Of a DNA stretch of 64,000 nt, positions 23,531 through 36,169 are shown piece after piece. A model generated the notes under the pieces. It was not told the origin of the DNA. It saw only the letters and a list, made by a program, of their open reading frames with translations, and did not search any database. The DNA is from Metallyticus violacea (lineage: Eukaryota > Arthropoda > Insecta > Mantodea > Metallyticidae). Location of the stretch: contig CM060846.1 of assembly GCA_030762175.1 (NCBI GenBank), forward strand, positions 181,448,541 to 181,512,540, written 5' to 3'. Numbering within the stretch: the stretch's first letter is position 1; every line of letters begins with the position of its first letter. The translations under genes were made by a program, and so were the position numbers.

Positions 23531-26500
23531 TCAAATATTGTCTGAAGCATTTTCTGATTTTCACTATATTATATTTTAATCTAATTAGAGTGTCTTTGGT
23601 TATTATTTCACTTTAAGCTCTTGATAATTACAGTGCACTAAACACAACCAAACAACACAACTAAAACTTACGGAACGAAAAGAGCAATATCTGCGTTTTA
23701 ATGTCTGAAAAAAGAAAGTAGAATTAATTCCAGGAGAGGCATTATGTGCTCTTCAATAACCAGTGTAATATCTCTCTCTATTTCGCTCTTTCTAGCAAAG
23801 ACTGGGTCATTATTTAACTCTGGGTCTCTCTCGTTAGCAGTGCTACAAGTTTTAAGCCGATTTTACTTTGGAAACTTTAGTAGATGGTCACAAATGCGCA
23901 CATACAAGCAACGGTGTATTTAGCAACTTGTATCACGGTTGACAATTATGATTTTACGGCGCATAAATGATATCACAGATCTTTACATTTTTACAATAAT
24001 AACCCCTTGTCATAGTTACATCATTATTCTCTTAAGATTGAAACCTTGCGTTTCTTGATGCATATCGATTGGCATAATAACTACAGGAGAAGAATTTTAC
24101 CACACAGTCCATAGCTCAAAGTTACTTCACGCAATAAACTATTCAATCATATAAAGGAAAATAAATATGGCTATATAAGCAAAACAGAGACTTGTATATA
24201 ATAATTCCCTTTTTCCTCTATGGAAGGGAATAAGAATTTTTTGTATAACAATGCAGAAATTCTACAATTTTCTTGTAACAATTAATACTATCCTTTTTAA
24301 CTGAGTGTAGTTAAAGCAGTACATGCCTGCATTATGCATACATGAGTATTTTGTCTCAACCAGAGTAGTTTTCTGTTCTAAAATACATCAATTGTAGAAA
24401 AAAAAAATATCTGCACTAAGTGCAGATGAAAAATTACTTATGTACAAACAAAGCATTATTATTATCCCATAGAGTACATGAGTTAATTTAATGATTTTAC
24501 ATAACGAATACCTTGAACTGCACATAAAAACAGAGTTACGAACAAGCAGAGTTTGACTGCTTGCCCAGAGAAGCCAATCAAATCATCCACGTTCTGGTAT
24601 CAACTTGTAGGTATTTTGAGGCAGGCGCTACCAGATACTGGTTGTGCGTTTCGTATTATTCGACGTTTTCATTGTGTAATTTAATTGTTATACCACTGCA
24701 CAAACTATTGAATTATAGAGAATGTAGAGATACTGTCCTAAATCATTGAAAAGTTACAAATTAGAGAACCTCTCAAAGACAAGCAATGTGTTGCGAACAA
24801 CCAGAATCTTACGAAAGAGAATATACATGAAATATAGGAATTTCTAGCGCAGATGCTGGCCCATTGTTTTCAAAATATTTTATAATTCAGGTCATTGATC
24901 ATTATTATTCGTTTTAAATTCAGTATCAAGTAATGCCTTCAGAAATATATAAATACTAAAATAAAAGTCAAACTTTAGGCCTGAGGATTCTTTTTCCAGT
25001 TAAAGCGCCTGCCCGTAAGCAGCCGTGCTCAGGCAGCACATATCTCAAGAACCTCACTGTATGTACCCCTTATATGAAAAGTTAATGTTTATAAGGGTTA
25101 AGAAAAAGTTGCATTCTGCTACAGTGATTTATTCTCTCCATATACGAATGCAAAAATTGAATAACTTTTGCACTTACTGCTAATATTGACTAGACACACG
25201 AATAGCTGCGGTGAACAGCTTATATTCAGGCTAGATATGTTAAAAAGCGTCCTTAAATAAACAAAGGCCAGATATATACATTTTGTTTTCGAGTTAAAAA
25301 ATAAGCAAAGAAAATGTGTGTTTAATGTTCATATGCTAAAACCATGGATTGAAAAATGCCTTCACCACTATTTTTTTATAAATGTTAAATATAATGAAAT
25401 AATAAAATCTTATTTTAATTAGTATATTATTTTCCGATAATAGGGTTGTTAATGTCATATGTATTTCCAATATTTTTTATCACCAGGAAAATTTTCCTAT
25501 GATTTTCTTTCTTCCGAGAAAGTCAATGATTTATAGGTACTATAAGCGAGTTAAGTATCGAATTGCATCCTCATTAATCCACTTTGCTCATTATTATATT
25601 ATTTTAAACTTTGTGCACGTATAATTTATATAAATGTATATATGTATATCAGTGGAGAAAAGTATAATACCTTTCATTTGGTATATGTTACACCACACTA
25701 AACCCATTGTTCATTACTTAAATGCAAAACTAATAAAACATACTAAAACAGTGTATATTTCGAGCCGAAGCTCAACTTCAAGAAAAGGCGCTTGATAGGT
25801 GAATCGCGAAGAAAATACTGAGGAAAGTGGCTATGACAGAATACAGAAGCCCAAAATAGAGGAATTCACCCGAAGAGCAGCTACGAGTACATTTAAAGTT
25901 AATCCAATAAAAAAAAATTGCATTTTCTGAACATGTAAAGTTTAAAATTAAGGTAAGTGATAATGGGGTTGATGATGGCACAAGTTATACATTTGACGTG
26001 GTGGGATGGGTATGATAAAGGTGGGCAAAAAGAGAACTTTAGAAGTAGCTGTAAATTTCATTTGAAAATATTTCGAAAATTTCGGGAAGTTCTAAATGTC
26101 GAACAAGGAATTCTTTCAAGAAAAGTGGGGATTACAGAATTTTGAAGTAAAATCGTATAACAATCTCTGAGAATATGTCTTATTTGCTCGATGCCTGAAA
26201 AGAGGAAGTAATGAGAATATATACAATGTCCCTTTGAGCAAAGGTGTTGTGGGAATCCATTATACCTGAACGTAAAAGTGATTAAGGGTACACCCTGTTT
26301 TTTGCGTGTTTCGAGTTACATTGGTGATATATTTATCTTAAGAGGCAGCGTTGTTACTAAACCGAAGCCCACGAACAAATAAATAAAAAGAAATGAATCT
26401 TTTGGTGTGCCCAGGATTCGAAATAAAGATATTATTACAGAAGGTTGGTAGATTTCATTTTAAGCAACGTCAGAAATTCTTTGCCAGATAGAGTGATATC

Positions 26501-27633
26501 AAAATCTAAAACAGAAGCGCTAGAAATATTCTACTTGTATTTTACAGATCATTTGAGATTAGTTTATGAATAACTCAGAATGTAAAATTCTTCCTCTAGA
26601 CGGGCCATAAATAGAGTAGCATTCCAAGGGGCCAACTTAGTGTCAATGACTGTACATTTTAATTGTGATAAATATTTATTCTCAAAAGCGTAAGCATTAC
26701 GAGTAAGTAATATCATTGCAAATGGCCTATATTATTAGTGGACAGAATGTGAGGAAGAGGAGATTATTTGATACGTATTTTAAAAGGACAATCTCTTTGT
26801 CATGTGGAATATTAATATATAGAGAATATCACTGAATGAGATTCTTTGAGTTGGAGAACTATAGTTGACAACCATATCCTTTATAGACTTTTGGCAAAAT
26901 AAAGATAGGAGTTAGCTTATGAAATCTCACTTTTGTTTACATCTTCAGTAGGAGCTTGGATGGCCAAGTACCTTTGATAATTCAGTGTTAAATTTTGAGT
27001 AGGATTTTGAGACAACGATCAGTAATAAAAACAACCATATAGCGGCCGGTTAGCTTATGAGATATAAGTGGTACGTTCAAGGACAACAGATGTACATTTG
27101 ACAGGCAGGAAAAATAAAATATACCTGTAATTAGATAACGGGAGCATAAAGATTTTATGTCGGGGTATGGTTGTCCTGGAGTTTTACTCCAAAATGTTAG
27201 GATTGCTAATTTCACCCAGGAAATTATCGATGAAAGTATAAATCAATTGAGTTGCGACTGAAGTAAGGGGTTCCAGTTCGGATGGAGGTCAAAATAATGG
27301 GAGAACATTTCTAAGGCTGTGTCTTAGGGATATCCCTTATTTCCCCAATTTAAGTTTTTGAAATTTATACCCACTAGTTTTGTTTGTTTCACTCTAAAAC
27401 ATGTTTTCTTTAAATTTCTTTGCAATCGAAGCACTCTAAACTATGCCGGTGAATATGCTCAAACTTGTCGCCCCACTATAACACCCAGATACATTCAGGC
27501 GTGATCGTTGCTTATTTCCAATAGTATCATATGTGTTTTAAAGGCTATACTGCAAAATATACGCATACTAAGTAACGTGAGTGTTTAATAAAGTGTATAA
27601 AGACCAAATAACAGGACAGAAATTGTCATCAAA
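23531..27633. other. Long AT-rich stretch without a supported gene
   Basis: Four kilobases with only short open frames on both strands. The only structure I can support is the dispersed repeat at 25685-25830. A hint of LINE-like text near 27150-27300 (FTQEIIDES) is too weak to call. Confidence 0.55.
25685..25830 (+). repeat. Dispersed repeat shared with 38747-38890
   Basis: The words 'tacaccacactaaac', 'ttgttca', 'tactaaaac', 'agccgaag' and 'ttcaagaaa', then 'ataggtgaa', occur in the same order and spacing at 38747-38890. Identity is clear but imperfect. The family is unknown; it does not match the LINEs or SINEs here. Confidence 0.6.
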
Positions 27634-27809
27634 CAGAAAAAAGTTACCCCTCAGAGGCCCAATTTTTTGGGTACGGGGCGTAGCGACCCCGAAGCACCCG
27701 AGCTGCTCCATCAGGTCCGCGCTTGCGCGTTTGACTCCTTTTTATTTCGCCTCTTTTATTGTTTTATTTGTCCTACCCAGGAAGCAGCCTGCCATCGGAG
27801 ACAGTTGCA

Positions 27810-29111
27810 ATGGTGGAGGATTATATCGCTATGGTGAACGAACATAATCTCACACAAATTAAAAGAAAACGGGTTGATGTTAAAGAATTAACCGTAAAGC
27901 CTTTCCCTCGCTACTTGCTGATTAGTCGAACGGAAGATGGACAATCTTTTACCCGGGTGAACCCGTTTATAATTCACAAGGGTATTGACACCATAGTTGG
28001 ACCTGTGAAAACCTGCACCCGACTTCTTAATGGATCGCTTTCGGTTGAGAGCACTGGAATGTCTCAGAGTAACTCGCTACTCAAGGCGACGATTTTCCAC
28101 AGTTATCCCATCCGTGTTGAGCCACATCGCACATTAAATTCGTCGCGAGGAGTTATGTTTACTAACGTACTGGACGGAATGTCTGACCCCGATATCCAAA
28201 GTTGCTTGGAACACCTAGGGGTCACGTCCGTGTATCGCGTGCAGGCGAGGAAAGAAGGTGAATTTTTGCCTACCCGAACACTTTTCCTCACTTTTAACAG
28301 GGTCGAATTGACGCAGAGGATAAGAGCGGGCTATGAGGTCATTGAGGTGCGCCCGTACGTACCGAGCCCGTTGCGTTGTTTTCAATGCCAGCGCTTTGGC
28401 CATACACGCGTCTCTTGTAAGAGTGCCAATTCTATCTGTGCTACCTGCGGCCAAGTATCTCATGAAGGAGCATGTACATCCGCTCCCGTTTGCGTTAACT
28501 GCCACGGAGATCATCCAGCCTCATCCCGAAAATGTCCTCGTTTTAAGGAGGAGCGCTGTATTCAGGAGGTCCGGGTGAAGGAAACGCTCTCCTTTACTGA
28601 GGCCCGGAAGTGTTTTCAATCTCGCCAACCCGTCGTGCCTAAGACCGGCACATACAGCGCAGCAGCTTCATCAACGATTAAGAAGTGCGATAGCAGTACG
28701 CACACTTGCGACCTTGTTTTTACACGGGTGCAAAATGTGCCCAGTTCTCCTAAGCGCTCTACTGAGAAGCCCAAGCCCATAGTTTTTAATGCATCAGAAA
28801 TTAAGTTTAAGACCAGCTACACAAAGACCGACTTTTTAAAAACATCCACTCCTGCTGAAAAGCAGAAGAGCCCTTCTCCTCCGCGGAGGTCCCGCTCCCA
28901 TGAAGGGAGCAAACCCGCTATGCGGTTGCCATCACCGCCCCTCTCTACATCCAACCGGTTCCAGGTGCTGGAGTCCGTGGATGCTTCTCAGCGGGAGAGC
29001 CCTCCCTCTGAGGAGGTCATGGAGCAGGATGTGCTTGCTCCCGAAAAACCACCAAGTCCCACGCGACTTAAGAAAGGACGTTTGATTCGTCTTGGGCCTA
29101 GTAAAAAGTAA
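27810..29111 (+). CDS. LINE copy C ORF1: intact zinc-knuckle RNA-binding protein, 433 aa
   Basis: The start at 27810 (MVEDYIAMVNEH) is preferred over the in-frame ATG at 27759, because copies B and D begin at the same position. The protein has a basic N-terminus (KRKRVDVKE), a central fold typical of Gag-like ORF1 proteins without recognisable motifs, then three knuckles from residue 190. These are CFQCQRFGHTRVSC (CX2CX4HX4C), CATCGQVSHEGAC (CX2CX4HX3C) and CVNCHGDHPASSRKC (CX2CX3HX6C). The C-terminal third is rich in Ser, Pro and Lys (KSPSPPRRSRS). It is expected to bind the element RNA as a nucleoprotein particle. It is the only uninterrupted LINE protein in the window; whether it is expressed cannot be told. 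Confidence 0.93.
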   Translation: MVEDYIAMVNEHNLTQIKRKRVDVKELTVKPFPRYLLISRTEDGQSFTRVNPFIIHKGIDTIVGPVKTCTRLLNGSLSVESTGMSQSNSLLKATIFHSYPIRVEPHRTLNSSRGVMFTNVLDGMSDPDIQSCLEHLGVTSVYRVQARKEGEFLPTRTLFLTFNRVELTQRIRAGYEVIEVRPYVPSPLRCFQCQRFGHTRVSCKSANSICATCGQVSHEGACTSAPVCVNCHGDHPASSRKCPRFKEERCIQEVRVKETLSFTEARKCFQSRQPVVPKTGTYSAAASSTIKKCDSSTHTCDLVFTRVQNVPSSPKRSTEKPKPIVFNASEIKFKTSYTKTDFLKTSTPAEKQKSPSPPRRSRSHEGSKPAMRLPSPPLSTSNRFQVLESVDASQRESPPSEEVMEQDVLAPEKPPSPTRLKKGRLIRLGPSKK

Positions 29112-29145
29112 GGTGGTATTTTTAATTTTTTACTTAATTTTAACA

Positions 29146-32100
29146 ATGGCTATCCTTTCTTGGAATGTGCGTGGACTCCGTAGTCGTAGACCTGACTTGC
29201 AGTTACTTAAACGCTCGACTGACTCTCCGCTTGTGTGTCTCCAAGGGACTAAACTTCGCCCGCAAGATACTTTTACTTTACGCCGTTACTCTTCGGCGAG
29301 GTTTGAACTCCCTCCCGCAGATGGCATTCCCGCTCACGGCGGAGTAATAATTTTAATGCGACACGGTGTGTACTGTACTTTATTACAGCTCCAGACTCCT
29401 TTACAGGCAGCTGCAGCTACAGTTCACTTCTCTGCCCTCAGTTTTTTCATCTGCAGTATTTACTTGCCTCCGTCTGTTACAGTCACCATGGTTGACCTGG
29501 ACAATCTTCTGTCTCAGCTCCCATCCCCCGTCCTACTTTTGGGAGATTTTAATGCACACCATCCTCTATGGGGTCCAACACCGAGTGTGCCAAGGATAGC
29601 ATGTTGGCAAACTTTCTCGACCGCCACCATCTCATTCTGCTCAAAACTGGTCAACCTACTTTTCTTTCTGACAGCACTCACAGCTTTTCCCACTTGGACT
29701 TATCCATTTGTTCTGCCTCACTTGCTATACATTTCACCTGGAACATCATCTCCGATTTATATTCCAGTGAGCACATTCCGTGTCAGATCCATAAACTCTC
29801 TTCAAATGCACATTCCCAGCGCGCGCCAAAATGGCTCATTGAAAAGGCGAACTGGCCTCTGTTTCGATCTATGGCCGAATTTTCAGGGTGTGAATTTCCA
29901 TCTATCGACGTCGTGATCGAGCACCTCCGTACGGTCATCATCACAGCCGCAGATCAGGCTATTCCCCGGTCATCTTGTCACCCCAGACGCTTACCGGTTC
30001 CCTGGTGGACCGATGAATGCCGGGATGCATTGCGTGCACGCGGAGGTGCTCTCCGAGTTTTTCGTCGCCACCCTACTTCTGCAAATATGATTCGCTATAA
30101 ACAACTGCGCGCCAAATGCCGTCGAGTCATTAAGGATAGCAAAAAGGCTTCTAGGATTGCTTTTACCTCGTCTTTTAACCGCACAACGCCATCATCCGTA
30201 GTTTGGGAACGACTGCGCCGCGTTGCGGGCAAACCTAGGTTTACGCCCATTCCCGGTCTTCGGATTTTAAATCGGGTTGTCACTACTCCGATTGATGTCA
30301 CTAATATTTTAGGACGCACTTTTGCTGATGTTTCAAGCTCGGCCAACTACCCTGCTATTTTCGCACAATTAAAGAGCAGGTCGAGTCTAAGGGCTTCTGT
30401 TTTGCTTCCGACCTTCAGGAGTGCTACAATGTCCCCTTTACCTCTAGGGAATTGGAACATGCCCTTACGAACTCCAGACACTGCGCACCAGGGCCGGATG
30501 GCATTCGTGTTGCTATGTTGCAGCATTTATCAGCGGAAGTCAAGGCATTTTTATTACATGCTTTTAATTTTGTTTAGTGTCTTGGCACATTCCTAGCGCC
30601 TGGCGAATGGCTACCGTCATTCCTATACCTAAGCCTGGAAAGGACCCACATCTTCCTTCCAGTTACCATCCGATTTCCCTCACCAGCTGCGTCTGCAAGG
30701 TGATGGAACGCATGATTAATGGGAGGCTTATGTGGTGGTTGGAGTCGAGGCATCTATTGACGAACGGTCAGTGCGGTTTTCGTCGTGACCGTTCCTCTGT
30801 CGACCATCTTATATCTCTTTCCACCCACATAATGGACGGATTTATTCGGAAGTGCAAAACGGTTGCTGTATTTTTTGATCTGGAGAAAGTTGTTGATACT
30901 TGCTGGAGAGGCGGTATCCTCACAACGCTTCACGATTGGAACATACGTGGGCGCATGTCTGTTTTTATTCAGGAATTTATGAAACACCGGGTTTTTAATG
31001 TTCGCGTAGGATCAGTTTTATCATCTAGTTTTATTCAAGAGAACGGTGTATCTCAGGGCTCGGTACTTGGTTGCACTCTGTTTGCCATTACTATTAACTC
31101 TATCACCGAGTATTTACCGCCAGGAATACAATCGTCGTTATTTGTAGACGATTTTGCCGTTTATCTTTCCTCTCGGAGAACTTGTCTCTTGGAACGCCGC
31201 CTCCATTTCTGTCTCGACCGCCTTTACGCTTGGAGTGTGAATCACGGGTTCCGTTTCTCCGCAGAGATGTCCGTCTGCATGTTCTTTTGGCGTCACAAGG
31301 AGTATCTTCCACCTTCGCTCCGTCTTGGCCCAGACGCTCTTGCTTTCGCAGACGAAGTTCGATTCCTTGGCTTGGTTTTGGATAGGAAACTATGCTGGTC
31401 ATCACACATATAGCACTAAATCAGAGGCAAGTGTGAACGTTCTCTTTGTATTTTACGTGTTTTAAGTGGTACATCTTGTGGATCTGACCGAACTATTCTT
31501 TTGCGTTTTTACCACTCTCTTATCCGGTCCAAATTGGATTATGGCAGTGTTGTTTATGACTCTGCGCGGCCTTTTGTTCTGCGCCGCCTGAACCCGATTC
31601 ATCACCGGGGTATCCGTGCTGCCATTGGAGCATTCCCCCCCAGTCCTGTGTTCAGTTTATGTGCGGTGTCTGGAGAACCTCCGTTGTTTTATCGTAGGGA
31701 TGTTTTACTTTCTGCTTTCGGTTGTCGACTAGCTGAGAAAATTGGTCATCCCACGAACGAGCCATTTTTTAATGTGTCTTTGGATAGCTTTTATGCTGCT
31801 CGTTCTTTTACTCCTAAGTCTGCTGCCTTTCGTTTTTGGGAGATTTTGCGGACGTTGGACTTTGAGTTACCTGCTTTTTTCTTAGCCGGGGAAACTTCTT
31901 CTCCCACCCTGGATTTTAGCAGAGGCCCCCGTTCATCTTGGGCTTGCGTCCTGTTCGAAATCTTCGACCGCAGCACATATTATTCGTTGTTATTTTAGCG
32001 AGATCAAATCCTCTTTTAATGGCTGGAATTTTATATATACCGACGGCTCGAAATCTGACACAGTTGTAGGATGGGCTTTTGTTTTTAACGGGGCATGTTT

Positions 32101-32836
32101 TTCCTCTGGTCTTAAGGTTGCGACATCTATTTTTATAGCGGAGCTTTATGTTATTTATCGGGCGATTTTATTTATTTCTTTTCACGGGCTTGGGAATACT
32201 GTTATTTGTTCTGACACTTTGAGTGCAATTTTGAGTTTTAGAAATCTGTACAACCACCACCCCCTTCTACAGAAGGTCCAGGATATAGTGTTAACTCTTT
32301 TCGACGCTGGCATCAGGGTGACACAATTATGGGTACATGGACTTGTGGGGCTAAAAGGTAATGAGGCCGCAGATGTCGCATCTAAGTCCGCTCTTTTAGA
32401 CCCTGCTGAGTACGAGCAATGTTTTTATTTTGGCGATTTTAACCATTTATTACGTAGAGGTATTCTTTCGCGCTGGCGTGATGAGTGGGATTTAATACTC
32501 GCCAATAAGCTTCGGGAATGTAAATCATCCCCTTTTAACTGGTCGACTTCTTCTCGCGCTGTTCATCGGGAAGAAGTAATTTTAGCTCGCCTTAGAATTG
32601 GGCATTGCCGTTTTAGTCACTCTCACCTTTTTAATGGTCATCCCGTTCCAGCTTGCCCTCACTGTGACCACCCGTTTACAGTGCGTCACATTTTAATTGA
32701 ATGCCATCATCTGGCAGCTTTTAGACATAGTCTAGGTTTGCCCTCCTCTATTGAGGCATTACTTGCAGACTATGTGGTTGCTGTTGAGCGAGTGCTCCGT
32801 TTTATCCGTGTTTGTGGTTTTTGGAGCAAGGTGTGA
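29146..32836 (+). pseudogene. LINE copy C ORF2 (endonuclease, RT, RNase H), frameshifted
   Basis: It starts 34 bp after ORF1. The endonuclease has SWNVRGL and GDFNAHHPLWG, but the catalytic Glu is Gly (CLQGTKL) and SDH is SEH (SSEHIPC). Frames break near 29570 and 30350, there is a TAG near 30575, and 30577-31413 is open across the RT core. That core has LEKVVDTCW, where the usual AYD is VVD, GVSQGSVLG, where PQG is SQG, and LFVDDFAVYL. A TAG at 31411 and a shift near 31900 follow. RNase H (YTDGSKSDT near 32037, GNEAADVASKSA near 32358) and the CPHCDHPFTVRHILIEC finger are well kept to the stop at 32836. Catalytic changes plus frameshifts make it inactive. Confidence 0.9.
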
Positions 32837-33404
32837 GGTGTTCTCTTTTTATCCATGACGGCATTTTTAGACTCTTTTAAGACTGTTGTTATTTCAGCAT
32901 TTGATGCATCGTTTTATTACCAGTCTTTAATTGAGTTGTTGTATATTGCCCTTGTTATTATTTTGGGGGTTTTATGGTTACTATTTTAGACTTTTGCAAT
33001 ACTGGTTTGTTTTCAGCTTTTGCTGATGTGTTTTACTACCAGTTTTTATTTTTGTAATGTCTTTAGTTATAGGGTTTTATTGACCCTTTTTAGATCATTA
33101 TAGGACTGTTTTTCGCTATTGAGGCTGTTTTAATACCAGTCCTTTGTTTGTTGACCATTACCCCCACTTGTTAATTGTTAAGGGCTTTTTTTTATTTTGT
33201 TGCACAACGTGCTACTGTTATTTACCCTAAGACACTATTTGTGTCAACTATTTATTTTTAGTTCGGGCGCAGTTTTTAAGGTGTTTGGGCGCTAATGACC
33301 TTCGATGTTGTGCGCCCCTTAAACAATAATCATCATCAGCATCATCAGAAAAACAATTAGAAGTTCTGTATTACAACACACTTGAAGTAACAGTGTTAGC
33401 CACA

Positions 33405-35105
33405 GTGCGAGTTCGTGATAAAATGTAGGAAAAAGCAAGTGTTCCGACAAAATTTCTTCCACATTATACAAAAATTATTGACTTCGATTCAGAGTGGAGA
33501 AATTTGCAAAGAATGCAAACAAGGCCCGAGATACATATGGGAGATTTGAGGAGGAATTTAAAAGCAATTTGGGCAACTTGTTTGTATTGCACACGTTAAT
33601 GATTTGCAAATATATCAAATTAGCAGAAGACAGCCTCTTTCTACTGCAACAGACCGCCAGGGCGGAAAGTTACAGTGATGCAACTGCTTCAATCACTGGC
33701 TGCTTTAACAGCATAATAGTATTATTGTTACAAAAACTGACAGAGAGTTGTTTGTCGCATGCCGTGCCCACATCTGTGAACTTTTGTGAAGTAGATTTGC
33801 AAAGCGCATTTGAATGCAAAATATGAGAGATATCAAGCGCGTTTGACATATTCCTTTTGAAACAATTGAGGGAAAACTGGGGAAGTATCAATATATGCAG
33901 TATTCAGTGACCGCCACTGGTGACTGAGGTCGTTAAGGCGCGGACTCGTCAGCGGGAAGACTGGGGTTCGGATCCCGCCAGGACTCTCCTTCCTAACTGG
34001 CAGTTTTCCAGGTTTTTCTCGGTCCTCATAACTGACAAATACCGGAGATGTACCCTAAAATTAGGCCTGATACGTTTCCTTCCTTAAAAAAATTCCGTTC
34101 TCAATATATCACTTCATCTCATATATCATCAGTGTTCACCGCCTCAGTAGTAAAAACTGGCGTTAAACACTGTTCAAAAAAAAAGTATTGAGTGTGGCAC
34201 AGAAGACGCAGAAGAGCATATCGGTGATTCAGGTATTAAAAAAGTGTTCCACTTCTATAAACATGAACTACAGAAACCTATAAGTGGCGATTAACGGCAC
34301 TCATAAAACTCTCCTAATATTTTTGGTAGGAGACATAGAAAGGAAACTGAAAACCCTTCCTCCTGGATCAATTCATCATGCTGGATGGATAGCAAGAACA
34401 ATTTATTCCTTGAAAATGTTTTTGCAAAGGACACAGTGCAAATATCGATTACACATGAAAATACCTTCATATATATAAATGTCTGTGTTAAACCGTGATT
34501 TAAGTACAGTGCAGCTTTAAGAGCCCGTAATCAAAGTCACTGGTTCCTAAAAGCACTGACGTCATACAAGTATATATTCCATAATTTCTAGAACAGTTTT
34601 GATGGTATTTGTTCAGCACTGTGTTATTTATCAGAAGAATTGTCAGTTTTTTTTCTAAAAGTTTTGAAATGATATGGGCATAAACACCAAAATTTAAATT
34701 GCGGCCAACGTAGACAAAAAGAATCTTCACGTGGAAAAACGATGTATTACTGTGTGTGAAGAATTAAATGCTACATTATTTGCTAAGTTCAATCTGGTTT
34801 TGGTAAGATATTGGTATTTTGGTAAGGTGAAAAAATATAGGGCAATTTTGTGTAAATAAAGAGCACAGATATTTTCACTATTTTACCGATTGCTGCTAGT
34901 TTCCTTCAGGAATGTCCTTCATCATGGAAGAACAACCTCTTTATAATTAGAAGCCAAGGGGAAAGTTAACAGTTTGATAGGATTGAATGACTCCGCAAAG
35001 AGAGGAGTTAAATTAATGCAGAATTTTACTCGATTATTAAATGTAGATGAAGAATACAGGTACTTTGTACTGCTCTGTGTGCAAGATCATCACAGGTTAT
35101 AAGCA
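33405..35105 (+). pseudogene. Remnant of an unnamed arthropod repeat-associated protein
   Basis: Three separated blocks look like one protein family that I remember as uncharacterised and multi-copy in arthropod and cnidarian genomes. Block 1 (33430-33690) reads EKASVPTKFLPHYTKIID, then EWRNLQR, then, in another frame, EEEFKSNLGNLFVLH and AEDSLFLLQQ. Block 2 (34284-34430) reads LVGDIERKLKTLPPGSIHHA, then GWIARTIYSLKMFLQR. Block 3 (34980-35100) reads LNDSAKRGVKLMQNFTRLLN, then DEEYRYFVLLCVQDHHR. The order matches my memory of that family, with SINE copy 2 nested between blocks 1 and 2. I cannot name a function. The naming basis is memory only, so confidence is modest. Confidence 0.42.
33910..34183 (+). 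mobile_element. tRNA-derived SINE, copy 2
   Basis: The tRNA-like head at about 33912-33985 has 'gaggtcgttaaggcgc' and the B box 'gggttcggatccc'. The family body follows (cagttttccaggtttttc; tcatcagtgttcaccg) and the 3' end is 'gcgttaaacactgttca' plus an A run. Near-perfect flanks 'agtattcagtg' (33899-33909) and 'agtattgagtg' (34184-34194) are its target duplication. Confidence 0.9.
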
Positions 35106-36169
35106 AACTATAGATAAAAATATAAAAGAGAAGATTGATGTCCGCAACAATATTAAAATTTTAATGAAATGTATAAAGTATAGATAATAATGTATCCAAA
35201 TTTAATGAAACAGATTACACAGCGTGTATATAAATAATTATGGTTTCATATTTAGTAAATCTGCATCATGTAGATCACTCCCAAAATTTAAATTTGGTTA
35301 AGTCGTTACGAGGCAAGGTCCTTTTATTGGGATTTTTATTTGGATTATGTTTTCAAAATTACAAATTTAGTAGGAGAGTGGAAAGATATATGGAAAATAG
35401 TTTTATTTTTCCAGATAAGGTACATCCCATTGTGTCGACCATAAGTATAAAGTGACCGAAAATCTGACCGCATATGAAACCATACAAAACTTGTGAGTTT
35501 AGGTTCAAGTGCAAATGACATAAATTTTTGTAAAATGGATACTTCAGCTTCAGAGAGACTAGCTGAATAAATTGAACAAATGGAACAGTGGGTTTATCTT
35601 GAGGAGGTTAGTCCTCTTCTCTTAATTACTTTGTGTTGGCGACAACGTGCGCAGACATATAGTCGAGGTTGACCGGACGTGGTAAATTAAAAATTGAAGA
35701 TAAGAAAGCGGCAGCAGCCAAAACAGGCACATTAAGTGAATTCGCTGGTCCCAAGGGGATACGCAGGCCAACCTTAAAATTTTGTTAATAGAAGGTAGAA
35801 AGCTTAACCTGGTACCGTTTAGTGAACTCAATAAAGCCTCGGATAACCCGAAATTTAGATTTAATGACATATATATGCAATAGAAAGGATATTTCCACAT
35901 AAATTAGTCAACTTTGTATATTTTACTGCTGAAATTGTTGCATATTCTTATAAGTCTAACGTAGATACTTGTGAATTTATTGTATTAAATCACATAATAA
36001 CATAATCGGCTTTATAGTCAGGCCATGGGGGCAAACATCAATGACACTACAGTACGAAAGTAAGAAAACATGACTTGTGCATCTGTTTGGATGATTAGAA
36101 TTTGCTCTGTATGTAAGTAACCAACAGGGAATGAGCTTTGGCGTACATCACCTTATAAGCAGTTGTAAA
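35106..36169. other. AT-rich spacer, no gene seen
   Basis: No supported frame or repeat. Short open frames here have no recognisable motif. Confidence 0.55.

Larger units (their letters stand above)
27647..33345 (+). mobile_element. I-superfamily-like LINE, copy C (near full length)
   Basis: It begins with the same 5' sequence as copy B (ggcccaattttttggg at 27657) and ends in an (ATC)n-like tail at about 33328-33345. The flanks carry an imperfect duplication: 'cagaaaaaagtta' at 27634-27646 and 'cagaaaaacaatta' at 33346-33359. About 260 bp of the leader, equivalent to 13022-13280 in copy B, are missing between 27776 and 27777, where 'gtcctac' joins 'ccaggaagc'. ORF1 is intact and ORF2 is broken. 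Confidence 0.92.

Noticed and set aside
27150..27360. RT N-terminal LINE fragment
   Set aside because: The resemblance (FTQEIIDESINQL) is too short and unsupported on either side.
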